A stretch of 64,000 nt of DNA from NCBI GenBank assembly GCA_017656265.1, contig JACDOD010000005.1, positions 62,001-126,000 on the forward strand, in the 5' to 3' direction. Each line of letters opens with the position of its first letter. Position 1 is the first letter of the stretch. Both the position numbers and the translations under genes were made by a program. The stretch is from Bacillaceae bacterium. GTDB taxonomy: Bacteria > Bacillota > Bacilli > Bacillales > Alkalibacillaceae. Below the pieces are notes generated by a model. It did no database searches and was not told the origin of the DNA. It was given only the letters and a program-made list of their open reading frames with translations. Shown in pieces: positions 9,130 to 21,100 of the stretch.

Positions 9130-10248
9130 TTGCCAGCGATATATCTCCAGCGCATGCTTCGGTTTGCAATCGTAGTCGGAGTTGTACTGATCGCTTTTTT
9201 AACTGTTTTTACACTGGCTAGATATACATACCCGTTTTTGATCGCAATCGTTATTGCTTTTTTGATTAATCCTGTTGTCAATTTATTTGAACATAAATTG
9301 AAAATTCCGAGAGCTTTCTCCGTATTTCTTGTAATCCTTTTGATTCTTGCTCTGGTGAGCGGAATCATTACGATATTAATTGTTGAGATTGCTAATGGAA
9401 TGACTTATTTATCCACTGTTGTTCCGAAATATTTTGAAGACCTTGTGAAATATTTCCAGAATTTAGTAGCCGCACAGGTAATTCCGCTGTATGAACGTTT
9501 AAGTGCTATGCTGGATACGTTAGATCCAGCTCAAAAAGAGCAAATTATGAATCAAATTAAGGATGTAGGTTCAAGCATTGCTGATTCCGGAAAACAGCTT
9601 CTAACCGGTATTTTAACCTGGATCCCGGAACAGCTCCGTGCTCTTCCAAACCTGGCTACAGTCCTGATCTTTTCATTGCTGGGGACATTTTTCATCAGCA
9701 AAGACTGGTATAAACTTGGAGAGCGCATTCAAATTTTGCTGCCTGACCGCTTATTAACATCTGGCAGCAATGTTTTTAAAGGACTGCAAAAAGCCCTGTT
9801 TGGTTTTATTAAGGCTCAGCTGACCTTAATTTCCATTACTGCTGTGATTGTATTAATCGGCTTATTAATCCTTCGTGTTGATTATGCGATTACGATTGCA
9901 CTCATCACAGGGGTAGTCGATCTTTTGCCGTATCTTGGAACTGGCATTATTTTTGTTCCCTGGATTCTATATGTATTTTTTACAAAAAACTTTTTCTTAA
10001 CCATTGGACTTTCTGTTTTATATATTATCGTAATTGTTCAGAGGCAATTGATGGAGCCGAAAGTTCTGTCAACCAATATCGGACTTGACCCGCTGGCTAC
10101 TCTTGTTGCATTATTTGTCGGGTTTCAACTGTTCGGCTTTTTAGGGTTGATCATTGGTCCGGTAGCTCTTGTGATCATAAACACCCTTCATCAGACAGGC
10201 GTGCTGAGGGAAGTATGGGACTTTATTATAGGACCCAAAAAAGTATAG
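9130..10248 (+). CDS. ytvI: YtvI, AI-2E family membrane transporter
   Basis: 372 aa from a TTG start with AGGAGG seven bases upstream. Paired hydrophobic helices near the N-terminus, a soluble amphipathic middle section (about 100-170) and further helices to the C-terminus match the AI-2E/UPF0118 permease layout; the family signature region includes VVDLLPYLGTGIIFVPW. Substrate is unknown; relatives have been linked to autoinducer export or Na+/H+ exchange. Monocistronic, closed by a strong terminator. Confidence 0.88.
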   Translation: MPAIYLQRMLRFAIVVGVVLIAFLTVFTLARYTYPFLIAIVIAFLINPVVNLFEHKLKIPRAFSVFLVILLILALVSGIITILIVEIANGMTYLSTVVPKYFEDLVKYFQNLVAAQVIPLYERLSAMLDTLDPAQKEQIMNQIKDVGSSIADSGKQLLTGILTWIPEQLRALPNLATVLIFSLLGTFFISKDWYKLGERIQILLPDRLLTSGSNVFKGLQKALFGFIKAQLTLISITAVIVLIGLLILRVDYAITIALITGVVDLLPYLGTGIIFVPWILYVFFTKNFFLTIGLSVLYIIVIVQRQLMEPKVLSTNIGLDPLATLVALFVGFQLFGFLGLIIGPVALVIINTLHQTGVLREVWDFIIGPKKV

Positions 10249-10278
10249 AAAAAGCGTTTCAAGATGCAAAGATTTAAA

Positions 10279-10324
10279 AAAAATCCTTCCTGGTCGGATG
10301 CTGTCCGATTCAAGAAGGATTTTT
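10279..10324. terminator. Bidirectional terminator between ytvI and fxsA
   Basis: Outer arms AAAAATCCTTC and GAAGGATTTTT, with an inner stem TCGGA/TCCGA, give A-runs and T-runs on both sides. It lies between two convergent genes. Confidence 0.88.
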
Positions 10325-10383
10325 CTGTGTCTCTTATATTTATTTACCCTGTTTTGAAGCATCTTCTATACAGAGGAACTGTT

Positions 10384-10776
10384 TCATCGTCTGAATATAG
10401 TGATGGAACCCCGATTGATCATGGACTTTATGCCGCTTTTAATCCAACTCTTAAAAGGAGTTCGGGTAACAGGGAACAGAAGCAAAAATCCGATAGTATC
10501 GGTTACAAAACCTGGTGTCATCAAAAGAACAGCCCCAATTAAAATGCATATGCCATCAAAAATTTCCTCCGCAGGAATCCTTCCATAATATAGCTGTTCA
10601 CGTCCGCGGTATAGTGTTTCTAATCCCTGATTTTTGGCAAACCAGGCACCTACAACACCGGTGAAAAGAATGCCAAAGACCACAAAGCCTGCCCCAAACA
10701 AATCCCCGAACCATAAGAAAACGCCTATTTCTATAGCAGACATGACAACAATTAATAAAAACAATATGCGAAACAT
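10384..10776 (-). CDS. fxsA: FxsA family membrane protein (YtzA-like)
   Basis: 130 aa from ATG at 10776, which has AAGAGGTG six bases upstream; the longer reading from GTG would place the start on top of that site. Four hydrophobic stretches and the segment LMTPGFVTDTIGFLLLFP, a hallmark of FxsA, are seen. FxsA overexpression relieves F-plasmid exclusion of phage T7 in E. coli; the normal role is unknown. It lies downstream of pyk and points the same way. Confidence 0.85.
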   Translation of the reverse strand: MFRILFLLIVVMSAIEIGVFLWFGDLFGAGFVVFGILFTGVVGAWFAKNQGLETLYRGREQLYYGRIPAEEIFDGICILIGAVLLMTPGFVTDTIGFLLLFPVTRTPFKSWIKSGIKSMINRGSITIFRR

Positions 10777-10920
10777 GGGATACACCTCTTCTTATCCAGG
10801 AAAAACCTTACACCGTTTTATTCAGGCAGACAACTGTTACACCATTGGGATGAAAGAACACCTGGAATATAGTTTTCAAACGAAAAAATATGTTTAATTA
10901 TATTTTAGCATCTGTAAAAA

Positions 10921-10948
10921 AAAGAGGGAAATCCTTTTCTCCCTCTTT
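10921..10948 (-). terminator. Terminator after pyk
   Basis: Arms AAAGAGGGA and TCCCTCTTT around a ten-base loop, with a T-run after the stem on the minus strand. The stem overlaps the last base of the pyk stop codon. Confidence 0.88.
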
Positions 10949-12708
10949 TACAGCACACTTGCATGCCCCTGGTAAATATCCCCTTTTGACGGGTCAATGG
11001 TAATCTCTTCACCATCTTTAATGATATCAATAGCTTTTTTGACACCGACTACGACTGGTATTCCTAAGCTTAAACCTACCACAGCAGCATGGGACGTCAG
11101 CCCGCCTTCTTCTGTAATGATACCGCCCGCTTTTTGTAAAGCTGGCATCATTTCTTTGTCAGTGCCATAGGTAACAACAATATTTCCTTCTTTTACTCTG
11201 GCAATCGCTTCTTCTGCATTCTTGACTATAACAGCCTTGCCAAAAGCACTATGCTGGCCAATTCCCTGTCCTCTGGCAAGTATATCACCTACAACATGGA
11301 CCTTCATTAAGTTCGTGGTGCCGCTTTCTCCGACCGGAACCCCTGCAGTAATAATGACCCGGTCACCCCGTTTGAAAATGCCCGTTTCGAGTCCTGCATC
11401 AATGGAAATTTCCAGCATTTCATCCGTCGTATGGGCCCGTCTGCTAAGTACCGGGGTAACGCCCCATACAAGGGAAAGCTGACGGTTGACAGATTGATTT
11501 GCTGTAATGGCTACAATCGGCGCTTTTGGACGATACTTCGAAATCATTCGGGCAGTATGACCACTTTCAGTTGGCGTAATAATCGCATTTACATTTAACA
11601 TCTTGGCTGTGTATGAAACCGATTGACTGATCGCATCCGTAAAGGATAATTCCTGTTCGCTGGTTATATTCATGAAATTCGTCTGATAATCCATTACTTT
11701 CTCCACATGAACCGCAATTTTTGTCATCGTTTTTACGGACTCCACCGGATAGGAACCCGCAGCCGTTTCGCCAGACAGCATAATGGCATCTGTTCCATCA
11801 AAAATAGCATTGGCTACATCACTGGATTCAGCTCTTGTCGGGCGCGGATTGCGCTGCATCGAATCGAGCATTTGGGTAGCTGTAATCACTGGCTTGCCGG
11901 CTTTATTACACTTTTTAATGAGTTCCTTCTGGACAATCGGAACTTCCTCTGCAGGGATCTCAACCCCTAAGTCACCGCGGGCCACCATGATTCCGTCACT
12001 GACTTTAATAATGTCATCAATATTGTCAACACCTTCACGGTTTTCAATTTTAGGAATGATTTGAATATGCTCTGCCTGATGTTTTTCGAGAAGTTCCCGA
12101 ATTTCCAGGACATCAGACGGACGGCGCACAAAAGATGCTGCAATAAAATCTACATCCTGTTCAATCCCAAACAAAATATCTCTCGCATCTTTTTCAGTGA
12201 TACCTGGAAGGTCCACACTGACATTCGGGACATTGACTCCCTTTTTATTTTTCAAAATGCCTGAATTGAGCACCTTAGCTTGAATTTCTTTCTGATCATG
12301 GCGAATCTCGGTTACTTCCAGTTCAATTAGGCCATCATCAAGCAAAATTTTTGAGCCAATTTGCACATCGTTGATTAAACCGCTGTATGTGACTGAAAAT
12401 CGTTCGGCATTTCCGACGATTTCTTCCATGGAAATGGATACTTCGGTTCCTTCTTTTAATTCAGCCTCTCCTCCCTCCATGGTTCCTGTCCGAATCTCAG
12501 GACCCTTTGTATCTAACAGAATTGCTATGTTTTCCCCTGTCCGTTTTGCCGCTTCACGAATATTTTTAATTCGATTCCCGTGTTCTTCATAGTCTCCATG
12601 GGAAAAATTTAATCGGGCTACATTCATTCCAGCCTCAATCAATTTTACAAGGGTCTCTACCGATTCGGAGGCAGGGCCAATTGTGCATACAATTTTCGTT
12701 CTTTTCAT
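10948..12708 (-). CDS. pyk: Pyruvate kinase with C-terminal PEP-utilising-like domain
   Basis: 586 aa from ATG at 12708 with GAGGAGG upstream; upstream in-frame codons overlap pfkA and are not needed. The catalytic barrel has [14 protein letters not shown] at the start and ARLNFSHGD with the ATP/PEP-site Arg and Asn. The last ~110 residues ([18 protein letters not shown] and after) form the extra domain related to the PEP-synthase mobile domain, typical of Bacillus pyruvate kinases. It converts PEP and ADP to pyruvate and ATP. 19 bases after pfkA, so one operon. Confidence 0.95.
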   Translation of the reverse strand: MKRTKIVCTIGPASESVETLVKLIEAGMNVARLNFSHGDYEEHGNRIKNIREAAKRTGENIAILLDTKGPEIRTGTMEGGEAELKEGTEVSISMEEIVGNAERFSVTYSGLINDVQIGSKILLDDGLIELEVTEIRHDQKEIQAKVLNSGILKNKKGVNVPNVSVDLPGITEKDARDILFGIEQDVDFIAASFVRRPSDVLEIRELLEKHQAEHIQIIPKIENREGVDNIDDIIKVSDGIMVARGDLGVEIPAEEVPIVQKELIKKCNKAGKPVITATQMLDSMQRNPRPTRAESSDVANAIFDGTDAIMLSGETAAGSYPVESVKTMTKIAVHVEKVMDYQTNFMNITSEQELSFTDAISQSVSYTAKMLNVNAIITPTESGHTARMISKYRPKAPIVAITANQSVNRQLSLVWGVTPVLSRRAHTTDEMLEISIDAGLETGIFKRGDRVIITAGVPVGESGTTNLMKVHVVGDILARGQGIGQHSAFGKAVIVKNAEEAIARVKEGNIVVTYGTDKEMMPALQKAGGIITEEGGLTSHAAVVGLSLGIPVVVGVKKAIDIIKDGEEITIDPSKGDIYQGHASVL

Positions 12709-12727
12709 GAAGATCCTCCTCACGTTG

Positions 12728-13690
<963 letters not shown>

Positions 13691-13871
13691 TCATCACCTC
13701 TATTTATACAAAAAGATTTCCCCTATTCAAAGATAAATCTAAATGGAATGGAAGACAATACGTTTAGATGAATGAAACCAAGATTTTGTCACATAGAACA
13801 AAATCCCATATTTATTACGGAATGAATTGGTGAGATTGCACAACGGGATAGGCTTTCCTTAGCCTTTTGAA

Positions 13872-13949
13872 GAAAAAATATCCGAACTAATTCAGACTCT
13901 TGAATGTAGTTCGGATATTTTTTATCTTTTGCAGTTTTTTCCCTGGCCC
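13872..13949 (-). repeat. Family B terminator-like repeat, copy 1
   Basis: Long stem AAAAAATATCCGAACTA with TAGTTCGGATATTTTTT, and on the minus strand an upstream GGCCAGGGAAAAAACTGC that corresponds to the GGCTGGGACAAAACTGC leader of other copies. It follows accA, so it probably ends accDA transcription. Confidence 0.85.
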
Positions 13950-13957
13950 GTACATGA

Positions 13958-14920
13958 TTATCCTTCTAAAGTTGTGTAAGCACCTATTTTTTTATACTTC
14001 TCCCAGCGCTGTTCAAGCAATTCTTCTACAGTAAGGCTTCGAAGCGTTTTCAGTGTTTCCATTAACACATCATCAATATATGTTGCCTGAGCTTGAACAT
14101 CCCGGTGAGCTCCACCTTTTACTTCAGGGATCACTTCATCGATGATCCCCAGTTCCTTCAGGTCATAAGAGGTAATTTTCATAGTTTCCGCTGCCTTTTG
14201 AGCAAGATTGGAATCTTTCCAAAGCAGGGCAGCAGCACCTTCAGGGGAGATCACGGAATAAGTTGAATTCTCCAGCATGTGAATTCGGTCACCGACACCA
14301 AGGGCTAGGGCCCCGCCACTTCCCCCTTCACCGATGACAATACAAACTACTGGTACAGTTAATCCGGCCATTTCTTTCAGATTCCGTGCAATGGCTTCAC
14401 TTTGCCCCCGTTCTTCTGCCGCTTTACCGGGATAAGCTCCTTTTGTATCAATAAAACAGATCACCGGACGCCCGAATTTTTCTGCCTGTTTCATCAGACG
14501 GAGGGCTTTTCGGTAACCTTCCGGGTGAGGCATGCCAAAATTTCTTCGGATATTCTCTTTTGTGTCTTTTCCACGCTGATGGCCGATGACAGTGACGGGT
14601 ATTCCCTTATATTTCGCCACACCGCCTACAATCGCCTCATCATCACCATAGTATCGATCACCATGACATTCAATAAACAGGTCAAATAATTCATGTATAT
14701 AATCTAAGGTGGTAGGACGTTCCGGATGTCTCGCCATCTGTACACGGTCCCATGGCTGCATATTTCCATACACTTCAGCTTCCAGTTTTTCCAGGCGGCT
14801 TTCCAGCCTTGTGATTTCATCGGTTAAATCTATTTCACTGTCACTGGTGAATTTCTTTAATTCAGCAATTTTCTCTTTCAGTTCGACAACAGGTTTTTCA
14901 AATGGAAGGACATGTTTCAT
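13958..14920 (-). CDS. accA: Acetyl-CoA carboxylase carboxyltransferase subunit alpha
   Basis: 320 aa, standard AccA length. The N-terminal coiled coil is followed by the carboxyltransferase fold with the glycine-rich [15 protein letters not shown] that forms the oxyanion site. With AccD it transfers the carboxyl group from biotin on AccB to acetyl-CoA, giving malonyl-CoA for fatty acid synthesis. Its ATG shares one base with the accD stop (TAATG), and GGAGG precedes it, so subunit ratio is coupled. Confidence 0.96.
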   Translation of the reverse strand: MKHVLPFEKPVVELKEKIAELKKFTSDSEIDLTDEITRLESRLEKLEAEVYGNMQPWDRVQMARHPERPTTLDYIHELFDLFIECHGDRYYGDDEAIVGGVAKYKGIPVTVIGHQRGKDTKENIRRNFGMPHPEGYRKALRLMKQAEKFGRPVICFIDTKGAYPGKAAEERGQSEAIARNLKEMAGLTVPVVCIVIGEGGSGGALALGVGDRIHMLENSTYSVISPEGAAALLWKDSNLAQKAAETMKITSYDLKELGIIDEVIPEVKGGAHRDVQAQATYIDDVLMETLKTLRSLTVEELLEQRWEKYKKIGAYTTLEG

Positions 14921-15777
14921 TATTGACCTCCTCCAGGCTGATGGATATCTAATAAGTCTGTCAGTAATTCTTTCATGTCATGACGATGTACCACTTTATC
15001 AAGCTGTCCATGTTTCAATAAAAATTCGGCTGTCTGAAAATCATCAGGGAGTTTTTCCCGGATGGTCTGCTCGATGATCCGTCTTCCTGCAAAGCCAATT
15101 AATGCGCCTGGTTCTGCGAGATTATAATCCCCAAGTGAAGCAAAACTTGCTGAGACTCCCCCTGTTGTAGGGTGTGTCATAACTGTGATGAGCAAGCCGC
15201 CAGCTTGATGGAACCGTTCGATTGCCATAGAGGTTTTGGTCATCTGCATCAGACTTAATACACCCTCTTGCATTCTGGCACCGCCTGATGCTGTGAATAT
15301 GATGAAAGGAAGTTTCTGTTCCCTGGCCTTCTCAATCGCCCGTGCAATTTTTTCACCGACGACTGAACCCATACTTCCCATTCTAAAATGAGCATCCATC
15401 ACCCCAATGGCTGCTGGAAATCCATTTATAGTTCCTTTTCCGGTTACTACTGCCTCATTAATACCTGATTTTTTTCGGTCCTTTTCCAGTTTATCCAGGT
15501 ATCCGGGGAATCCAAGCGGGTTTTCTGATATTAGATTTGCATCCCACTCTTCAAAGGAATTCGCATCAAATAAACTGTCAATTCGCTCCCTGGCTGTCAT
15601 CCGATAATGATGGTGACAATTTGGACAAACTTTCAAGTTTTTATCTAATTCTTTTCGATAATAAATTTTTTTGCATTCAGGACACTTTAGCATTAAACCT
15701 TCGGGCACTTCTTGCTTGGATTCTTCATTTGGAATCGTCGCATATTTTTTCTTCTTGCTAAAAATATCTTTAAGCAA
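14920..15777 (-). CDS. accD: Acetyl-CoA carboxylase carboxyltransferase subunit beta
   Basis: 285 aa from TTG at 15777, chosen because AAAGGAGG lies seven bases upstream and the product then begins [11 protein letters not shown] like B. subtilis AccD. A four-Cys zinc ribbon (Cys32, Cys35, Cys51, Cys54) precedes the crotonase-like carboxyltransferase domain with GGARMQEG. Partner of AccA. The GntR gene 125 bases upstream may share the transcript. Confidence 0.95.
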   Translation of the reverse strand: MLKDIFSKKKKYATIPNEESKQEVPEGLMLKCPECKKIYYRKELDKNLKVCPNCHHHYRMTARERIDSLFDANSFEEWDANLISENPLGFPGYLDKLEKDRKKSGINEAVVTGKGTINGFPAAIGVMDAHFRMGSMGSVVGEKIARAIEKAREQKLPFIIFTASGGARMQEGVLSLMQMTKTSMAIERFHQAGGLLITVMTHPTTGGVSASFASLGDYNLAEPGALIGFAGRRIIEQTIREKLPDDFQTAEFLLKHGQLDKVVHRHDMKELLTDLLDIHQPGGGQ

Positions 15778-15901
15778 GTTTATTCCTCCTTTAATCACTG
15801 GAAGCCTGCTGTCCCTAACTATACAGGAAACAAGCCAAAAAAATTGTTAAAGGCTGTCTTATGATTACGACAAATTTATCATTACCTGACAGGGCAGGAC
15901 A

Positions 15902-16543
15902 TTACCCTTCAGATTCAGTAATCGCTGAGCTTTCCTGATAAAGATGCAGCATCAGCGGCTGAATCCGGTAATGCTGTTTATCTTTCAATGCTTGAATTAA
16001 TTCTTTATAAATGGGACTGCTATATTTGATTTTATGGACCGTACGGGAAAACTCCTCTACTAACTGCCAGATTTTTAATAATAAATGATTTTCAATTACT
16101 GAAAAGATCCGCAAAAAAAATTCAAAATGAAAATCTCTTTCCTGATCATACTGTTCATACAGACCTTTTAAATATTCAAAATCACTTTCTGTCAGACGGC
16201 CGATTGCCATCTGAGCCCCTTCCCGCTCAAGCAACTGTTTGACCTGGATAAGCTCATCTCTTGTTTTCGATTCTCTTAAAATAAATGAGGATAATACTTC
16301 AACCGTATGGTAGGGACGATAGGACCTTAAAAATGTTCCTTCTCCCTGCCTTGTTTCAATTAATCCTAACAGCTCAATCGCCCGTAATGCCTCTCTGACG
16401 GAAGACCTGCCAGCACTTAATTGGTCCGCCAGCTCCCGTTCAGAAGGAAGCCGGTCACCAGGAGAAAGATGATGCCGGTCAATAAATGCTCGTATTTCTG
16501 ACAATACTTCCTGATAAACCTTAACCTTTGAATGTTCTGCCAC
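15902..16543 (-). CDS. GntR family regulator, FadR-like subfamily
   Basis: 213 aa from a GTG start. Residues about 8-75 form the GntR winged helix (LSPGDRLPSERELADQL, SSVREALRAIELLGLI). A helical effector domain follows (about 90-210), of the FCD/FadR type, where small carboxylates or acyl-CoA bind in relatives. It sits between the malic enzyme gene and accDA, all on one strand. Two TGGTC-type palindromes in front of the malic enzyme gene match the operator style of FadR/PdhR regulators, so it probably represses its own operon. The ligand is unknown. Confidence 0.85.
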   Translation of the reverse strand: MAEHSKVKVYQEVLSEIRAFIDRHHLSPGDRLPSERELADQLSAGRSSVREALRAIELLGLIETRQGEGTFLRSYRPYHTVEVLSSFILRESKTRDELIQVKQLLEREGAQMAIGRLTESDFEYLKGLYEQYDQERDFHFEFFLRIFSVIENHLLLKIWQLVEEFSRTVHKIKYSSPIYKELIQALKDKQHYRIQPLMLHLYQESSAITESEG

Positions 16544-16658
16544 TAAACAGGTTCACCCTTCCTCCCCTATTTTAACAGGGCTGGTTATCCAAACATGAAA
16601 ACATAATTTTCATAATATCAAAGGAAATGACGGGTTATGATGACAATATAGACGGCTA

Positions 16659-17891
16659 TTACTTTATGAGTGATAATTTGCGTGTTTTTTCCGCTACTTG
16701 CTCTGGATCTACTGATCGGCGGGCTACTCCAGTTTCCATTGCTGTTTTAGCTACACTGGCAGCCACAGCCGGTGCTACCCTTGGATCAAATGGTGCCGGA
16801 ATCACATAATCTGAATTCAATTCTTCTTCTGTAACCAGCGAAGCAATGGCATGGGCAGCTGCTATTTTCATCTTTTCATTAATCCTTGTTGCCCGAACAT
16901 CCAGCGCCCCCCGAAAAATTCCCGGAAAGGCAAGAACGTTATTTACCTGATTCGGAAAGTCTGATCTTCCTGTGCCAATCACTCTGGCACCAGCTTCTTT
17001 AGCATCCTCTGGCATTATTTCAGGATCCGGATTTGCCATGGCAAAAATAATAGCGTCTTTATTCATACTTTTGACCATTTCCTTTGATAATAACCCTCCG
17101 ACAGACACGCCGATAAACACATCTGCACCGCTTATAACTTCTTCAAGTGCACCTTCCAGTCTATCTTTATTCGTTATCTGAGCGATTTCATCCTTCACTT
17201 CATTCATACCATAACTTCTGCCTTCAAAAATAGCTCCTTTGGAATCGCACATTATGATATCTCTGACCCCAAAGCTATACAGGAGTTTAACAATGGCTAT
17301 ACCAGCAGCTCCTGCTCCATTCGCTACGACTTTTATATCTTTAAACGATTTATTCACTAGTTTCAACGCATTAATTAACCCGGCAACAGTTACTATGGCT
17401 GTGCCATGCTGGTCATCATGAAAAATCGGAATATTGGTTTCTTTCTTTAAACGTTCTTCAATAATAAAACAATTTGGAGCAGCAATATCTTCCAGGTTGA
17501 CTCCTCCAAAGGTAGGTTCCATTAATTTTACGGTCTGTACAATTTGTTCAACATCATTCGTGTCGAGACAGATTGGAAAAGCATCAACTCCAGCAAAGCT
17601 CTTAAACAGAGCTGCTTTCCCTTCCATAACAGGCAGCGCTGCTTCAGGACCAATATTTCCTAATCCCAGAACGGCAGAACCATCTGTCACAACTGCAACC
17701 ATGTTGCCTTTCATTGTATATTCGTAAACATCATCTTTTTTATCATAAATCGCTTTACATGGTTCAGCTACACCCGGTGAATAAGCCAGGCTTAAATCAC
17801 GTGCGTTTTTAACTGGAACTTTTGAGTGGGTCTCCAGTTTCCCCCGGTTAACCCGATGAATATGTAAGGCCTCTTCTTTCAGATTCGTCAC
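16659..17891 (-). CDS. ytsJ: Malic enzyme (NAD(P)-dependent, YtsJ type)
   Basis: 410 aa from a GTG start with AGGAGC upstream. The malic domain includes SLAYSPGVAEPC and FHDDQHGTAIV; the Rossmann domain carries VVANGAGAAGIAIV. It decarboxylates malate oxidatively to pyruvate, supplying pyruvate and reducing power. Short form without the phosphotransacetylase fusion. The order dnaE-ytsJ-accD matches B. subtilis, where YtsJ is the main NADP-dependent malic enzyme; cofactor preference cannot be read reliably here. Confidence 0.93.
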   Translation of the reverse strand: MTNLKEEALHIHRVNRGKLETHSKVPVKNARDLSLAYSPGVAEPCKAIYDKKDDVYEYTMKGNMVAVVTDGSAVLGLGNIGPEAALPVMEGKAALFKSFAGVDAFPICLDTNDVEQIVQTVKLMEPTFGGVNLEDIAAPNCFIIEERLKKETNIPIFHDDQHGTAIVTVAGLINALKLVNKSFKDIKVVANGAGAAGIAIVKLLYSFGVRDIIMCDSKGAIFEGRSYGMNEVKDEIAQITNKDRLEGALEEVISGADVFIGVSVGGLLSKEMVKSMNKDAIIFAMANPDPEIMPEDAKEAGARVIGTGRSDFPNQVNNVLAFPGIFRGALDVRATRINEKMKIAAAHAIASLVTEEELNSDYVIPAPFDPRVAPAVAASVAKTAMETGVARRSVDPEQVAEKTRKLSLIK

Positions 17892-17940
17892 GAAGTATCG
17901 CTCCTTTTATAAAGGCATAAAATAATGATGAGAACTGAAT

Positions 17941-17951
17941 TGGTCTGACCA
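17941..17951. promoter_or_regulatory. Operator-like palindrome 1 for a FadR/PdhR-type GntR regulator
   Basis: TGGTCTGACCA is a perfect 11-base palindrome about a central base. It begins about a dozen bases downstream of the predicted -10 of the malic enzyme promoter, thus at or just after the start point, where a bound repressor would block transcription. FadR and PdhR sites share TGGT(C)nnnACCA. Confidence 0.55.
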
Positions 17952-17963
17952 CTAACATACTCC

Positions 17964-17991
17964 ATTATAACAAATGGCAAAAGGGTGTAAA
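17964..17991 (-). promoter_or_regulatory. Sigma-A promoter of the malic enzyme operon
   Basis: On the minus strand TTTACA (17991-17986), 16-base spacer, TATAAT (17969-17964), about 73 bases before the GTG start. Confidence 0.65.
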
Positions 17992-18019
17992 GTTAAAAGA
18001 AATTCAAATCGAAAAGGAC

Positions 18020-18030
18020 TGGTCAAACCA
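18020..18030. promoter_or_regulatory. Operator-like palindrome 2 upstream of the malic enzyme promoter
   Basis: TGGTCAAACCA (ATTGGTTTGACCAGT on the other strand) lies 79 bases, centre to centre, from palindrome 1 and upstream of the -35. The pair could allow looping or side-specific control. Confidence 0.45.
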
Positions 18031-18062
18031 ATTTCGTGTATTAAGTAAAGATAATAAAGGAA

Positions 18063-18117
18063 TAAAAAGGTGTCAAGCCTCTTTTTGTCCTCAGGATATA
18101 AATTGTGTCTGACACCT
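18063..18117 (-). terminator. Terminator after dnaE
   Basis: Arms AGGTGTCA (18068-18075) and TGACACCT (18110-18117) with a long loop; TTTTTATT follows on the minus strand. It begins six bases after the dnaE stop. Confidence 0.65.
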
Positions 18118-18123
18118 CTGTAT

Positions 18124-21100
18124 TTATTCCTTATTTAATTTTTTCATGACCACACGATCGTTCCCGAATGATTGCTTCAGTTTTTGCAAACATTCTCTTG
18201 CAGGTTTCAAGTAAAAGCTTTCGTCTAATTGATACATCCCCTGGCGTTTTGGAGAGTATACAATGACCGGAACTTCACCCGGATACTGCTCTGCGGCTTT
18301 TTTCAATAAAGAAATTTGCCTCCGCTCATCGGCATTAAGCAATTTAATGTAAATTCCCTGTTCAGGTGAAGATTTTAGCTGCTCAAACTGAAAAGGAACC
18401 GCTTCTTGAATAATAATTTGAGCCTGCTCATTGCGAATTTCAACTTTTCCTTTCAATGATACGATTACTTCTTCCTCCAGCCACTGTTTTATTTGCCTGA
18501 AAAGGTCCGGAAAGATAACCCCCTCCAGTTCATCCGTTTCATCCGCCAGGGTCACAAATGCCATCGGTTCTCCCCGTTTGGTGCGGATCACTTTCAGTTC
18601 CTGTACAACAGCAACAGAAGGCATCACTTTTCCAGTATGATTTTTTAATTTGTGTAACGGCAGGACCCCTTGCTTTCTTAACTTCTTTCGGTGATTAGCC
18701 AGCGGGTGACTGGACACATACATGCCAAGGACTTCTTTTTCAAGGGATAACTGCTTTAATTCAGTGAACGGTTCAGCTCTGGTATATTCCACTTCCAGAC
18801 TTAATTCGTCTTCAAACAACGAACCCTGACTCGCAAGATCTCCAAACAGCTCTCCTTGTTCAATCGCCTGATCAATCGAGGCCAGCAACTCAGCCCGGTT
18901 TTTGTGGGTTTCATCAAACGCTCCCGCCAGTATTAATGATTCGATTACCTGCCGGTTGACCGTGCGGAGGGGAACCCGCTGACAAAAGTCAAATAGATGT
19001 TTAAACGGCTTATTTCTGCGTGCTGATATGATGGCTTCTACAGCTTGCTTACCTACTCCCTTAATGACCGTTAACGCCATCCGAACCTTATGATCACCTT
19101 CAACTGTAAACTTTCCATAACTGTGATTGATCGATGGCGGTGTGATGTCCAGGCTAAATTCTTTTGCTTCTTTCATATACTGTCTGACTTTCTCCTGGTG
19201 GTGGGAGACTGAGCTCAGCAGTTCGGCAAAGAAATAGGCTGGAAAATGGGCTTTCAAATAAGCCAGCTGATAAGAAATCATACTGTAAGCAACGGCATGA
19301 CTTCTATTAAAGCCATAATTGGCAAACCGAATAATCCACCGGAAAAGTTCATCGGCCAGTGCAGGTTCATACCCATTATTCACACAGCCATTGATAAACT
19401 TTTCCTGGAGTTCATCCATCAGATTTTTTTGCTTTTTGCCTACAGCCCTCCTTAATATATCTGCTTCACCCAGAGTCAGGCCGGCAATTTGATTGGCAAT
19501 TTGCATAATTTGCTCTTGATAGATAAGAACACCAAAGGTAGGTCTTAAAATGGGTTTTAAATGTTCATGCAAGTATTGAATATCCTCTAAACCGTGCTTC
19601 CGTTTAATGTAATCAGGAATGAAATCCATTGGGCCGGGGCGATAAAGCGCATTGACTGCCACGATATCTTCAAATTCAGTCGGTTTTAAACGTTTAAGAA
19701 CTTTTCTCATGCCTGCAGACTCCAGCTGAAACACACCCGTCGTTTTTCCATTTTGCAATAATTCAAATGTTTTTTGATCTGTAAGGGGGATCTTTTTGAT
19801 TGAAAAAGACGGATTTCCTTGATCCCTGATATGTTTAATAATCCGTTCGATCAATGACAGATTCCTCAATCCCAAGAAATCCATTTTCAACAGGCCCAGA
19901 GCTTCCAAATCATTCATTGGATACTGGGTTAATGAAATCTCTTGATGTCCGGGCATGATCGGAACATAATTGGTCAGAGGTCTGTCGCTGATGACCACTC
20001 CCGCTGCGTGAGTAGAATGATGCCTCGGCAACCCTTCCAGCTTCAGGGCGATTTTAAACAAAGTTGTAAGAACAGGAGACTGCTGAACATATTTTTTCAG
20101 TTCAGATGATTCCTTCAATACGTTTGATAAAGAAGAAGTATTAACAGGTACTTCCTTTAATAAAAATCGTGCATCTTCCTGATTAACTCCCATGGTTTTA
20201 ATCAATTCCCTGAGCAAGGATCGTGCTGCAAACGTACCAAATGTAATGATCTGAGCTACTCGGTCTTCTCCATATTTTTTCTGGACATATTGAATCACTT
20301 CGTCCCTTCGGTGGTCTGAAAAATCTATATCGATATCCGGCATGCTTGTCCGCTCTGGATTTAAAAATCGTTCAAACAATAAATTATACTGTAACGGATC
20401 TACCTCAGTTATATCCAATAGATAGGCAACCAGAGAACCGGCAGCAGATCCCCTTCCAGGTCCTGTTAGTATATTTACTTTTCTGGCAAATTGCATAAAA
20501 TCCCAGACAATCAAAAAATAATCGCTAAAGTTCATATTTTTTATCACATTCAGTTCATACTCCAGACGTTCAAATACTTTTGGTGAAGGGGATTCATATT
20601 TCTTTGCTGCCTGTTTTCGGCAAAGTGCTTCCAGATATTCATCGGAAGTAACCCCTTCTTCTGGCACTGGAAAAGCAGGAAGCAGATGCCGCCCAAAGGA
20701 AAGCTCAACCTCACATCGGTCCGCTATAATAGCTGTATTGTTTAACGCTTTTTCAAATTCTCCTTGAAATTTACGTGCCATTTCTTCTTCTGTAGCCAGA
20801 TGACGATGCTTCACATTCACTTGAAGATCATTCGGATGCCAGCGTCTTCCTTCCCGGATTGACTGCAGGCAATCATATACAAACGCATCTTCTTCATCCA
20901 GATAGCGTACATCCTGTATAGCAGCCAGTTCAACAGGTATAGATTGAATCATCCTCAGGACAAGATGGTTAACTTTCCTTTCTTCTTCCGTTCCATGATC
21001 TTCAACTCCAAGATAACAATGATCAGCAGGCAACGTATTTTTCAGATTAAGAAGGAATTGTTCAGCCCGGTCAAAATGTTTCGATATAAGAAATTGTTTT

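Noticed and set aside
16581-16592. TGGTTATCCA as a third GntR operator before the regulator gene
   Set aside because: Symmetry is poor and spacing differs from the two good palindromes.
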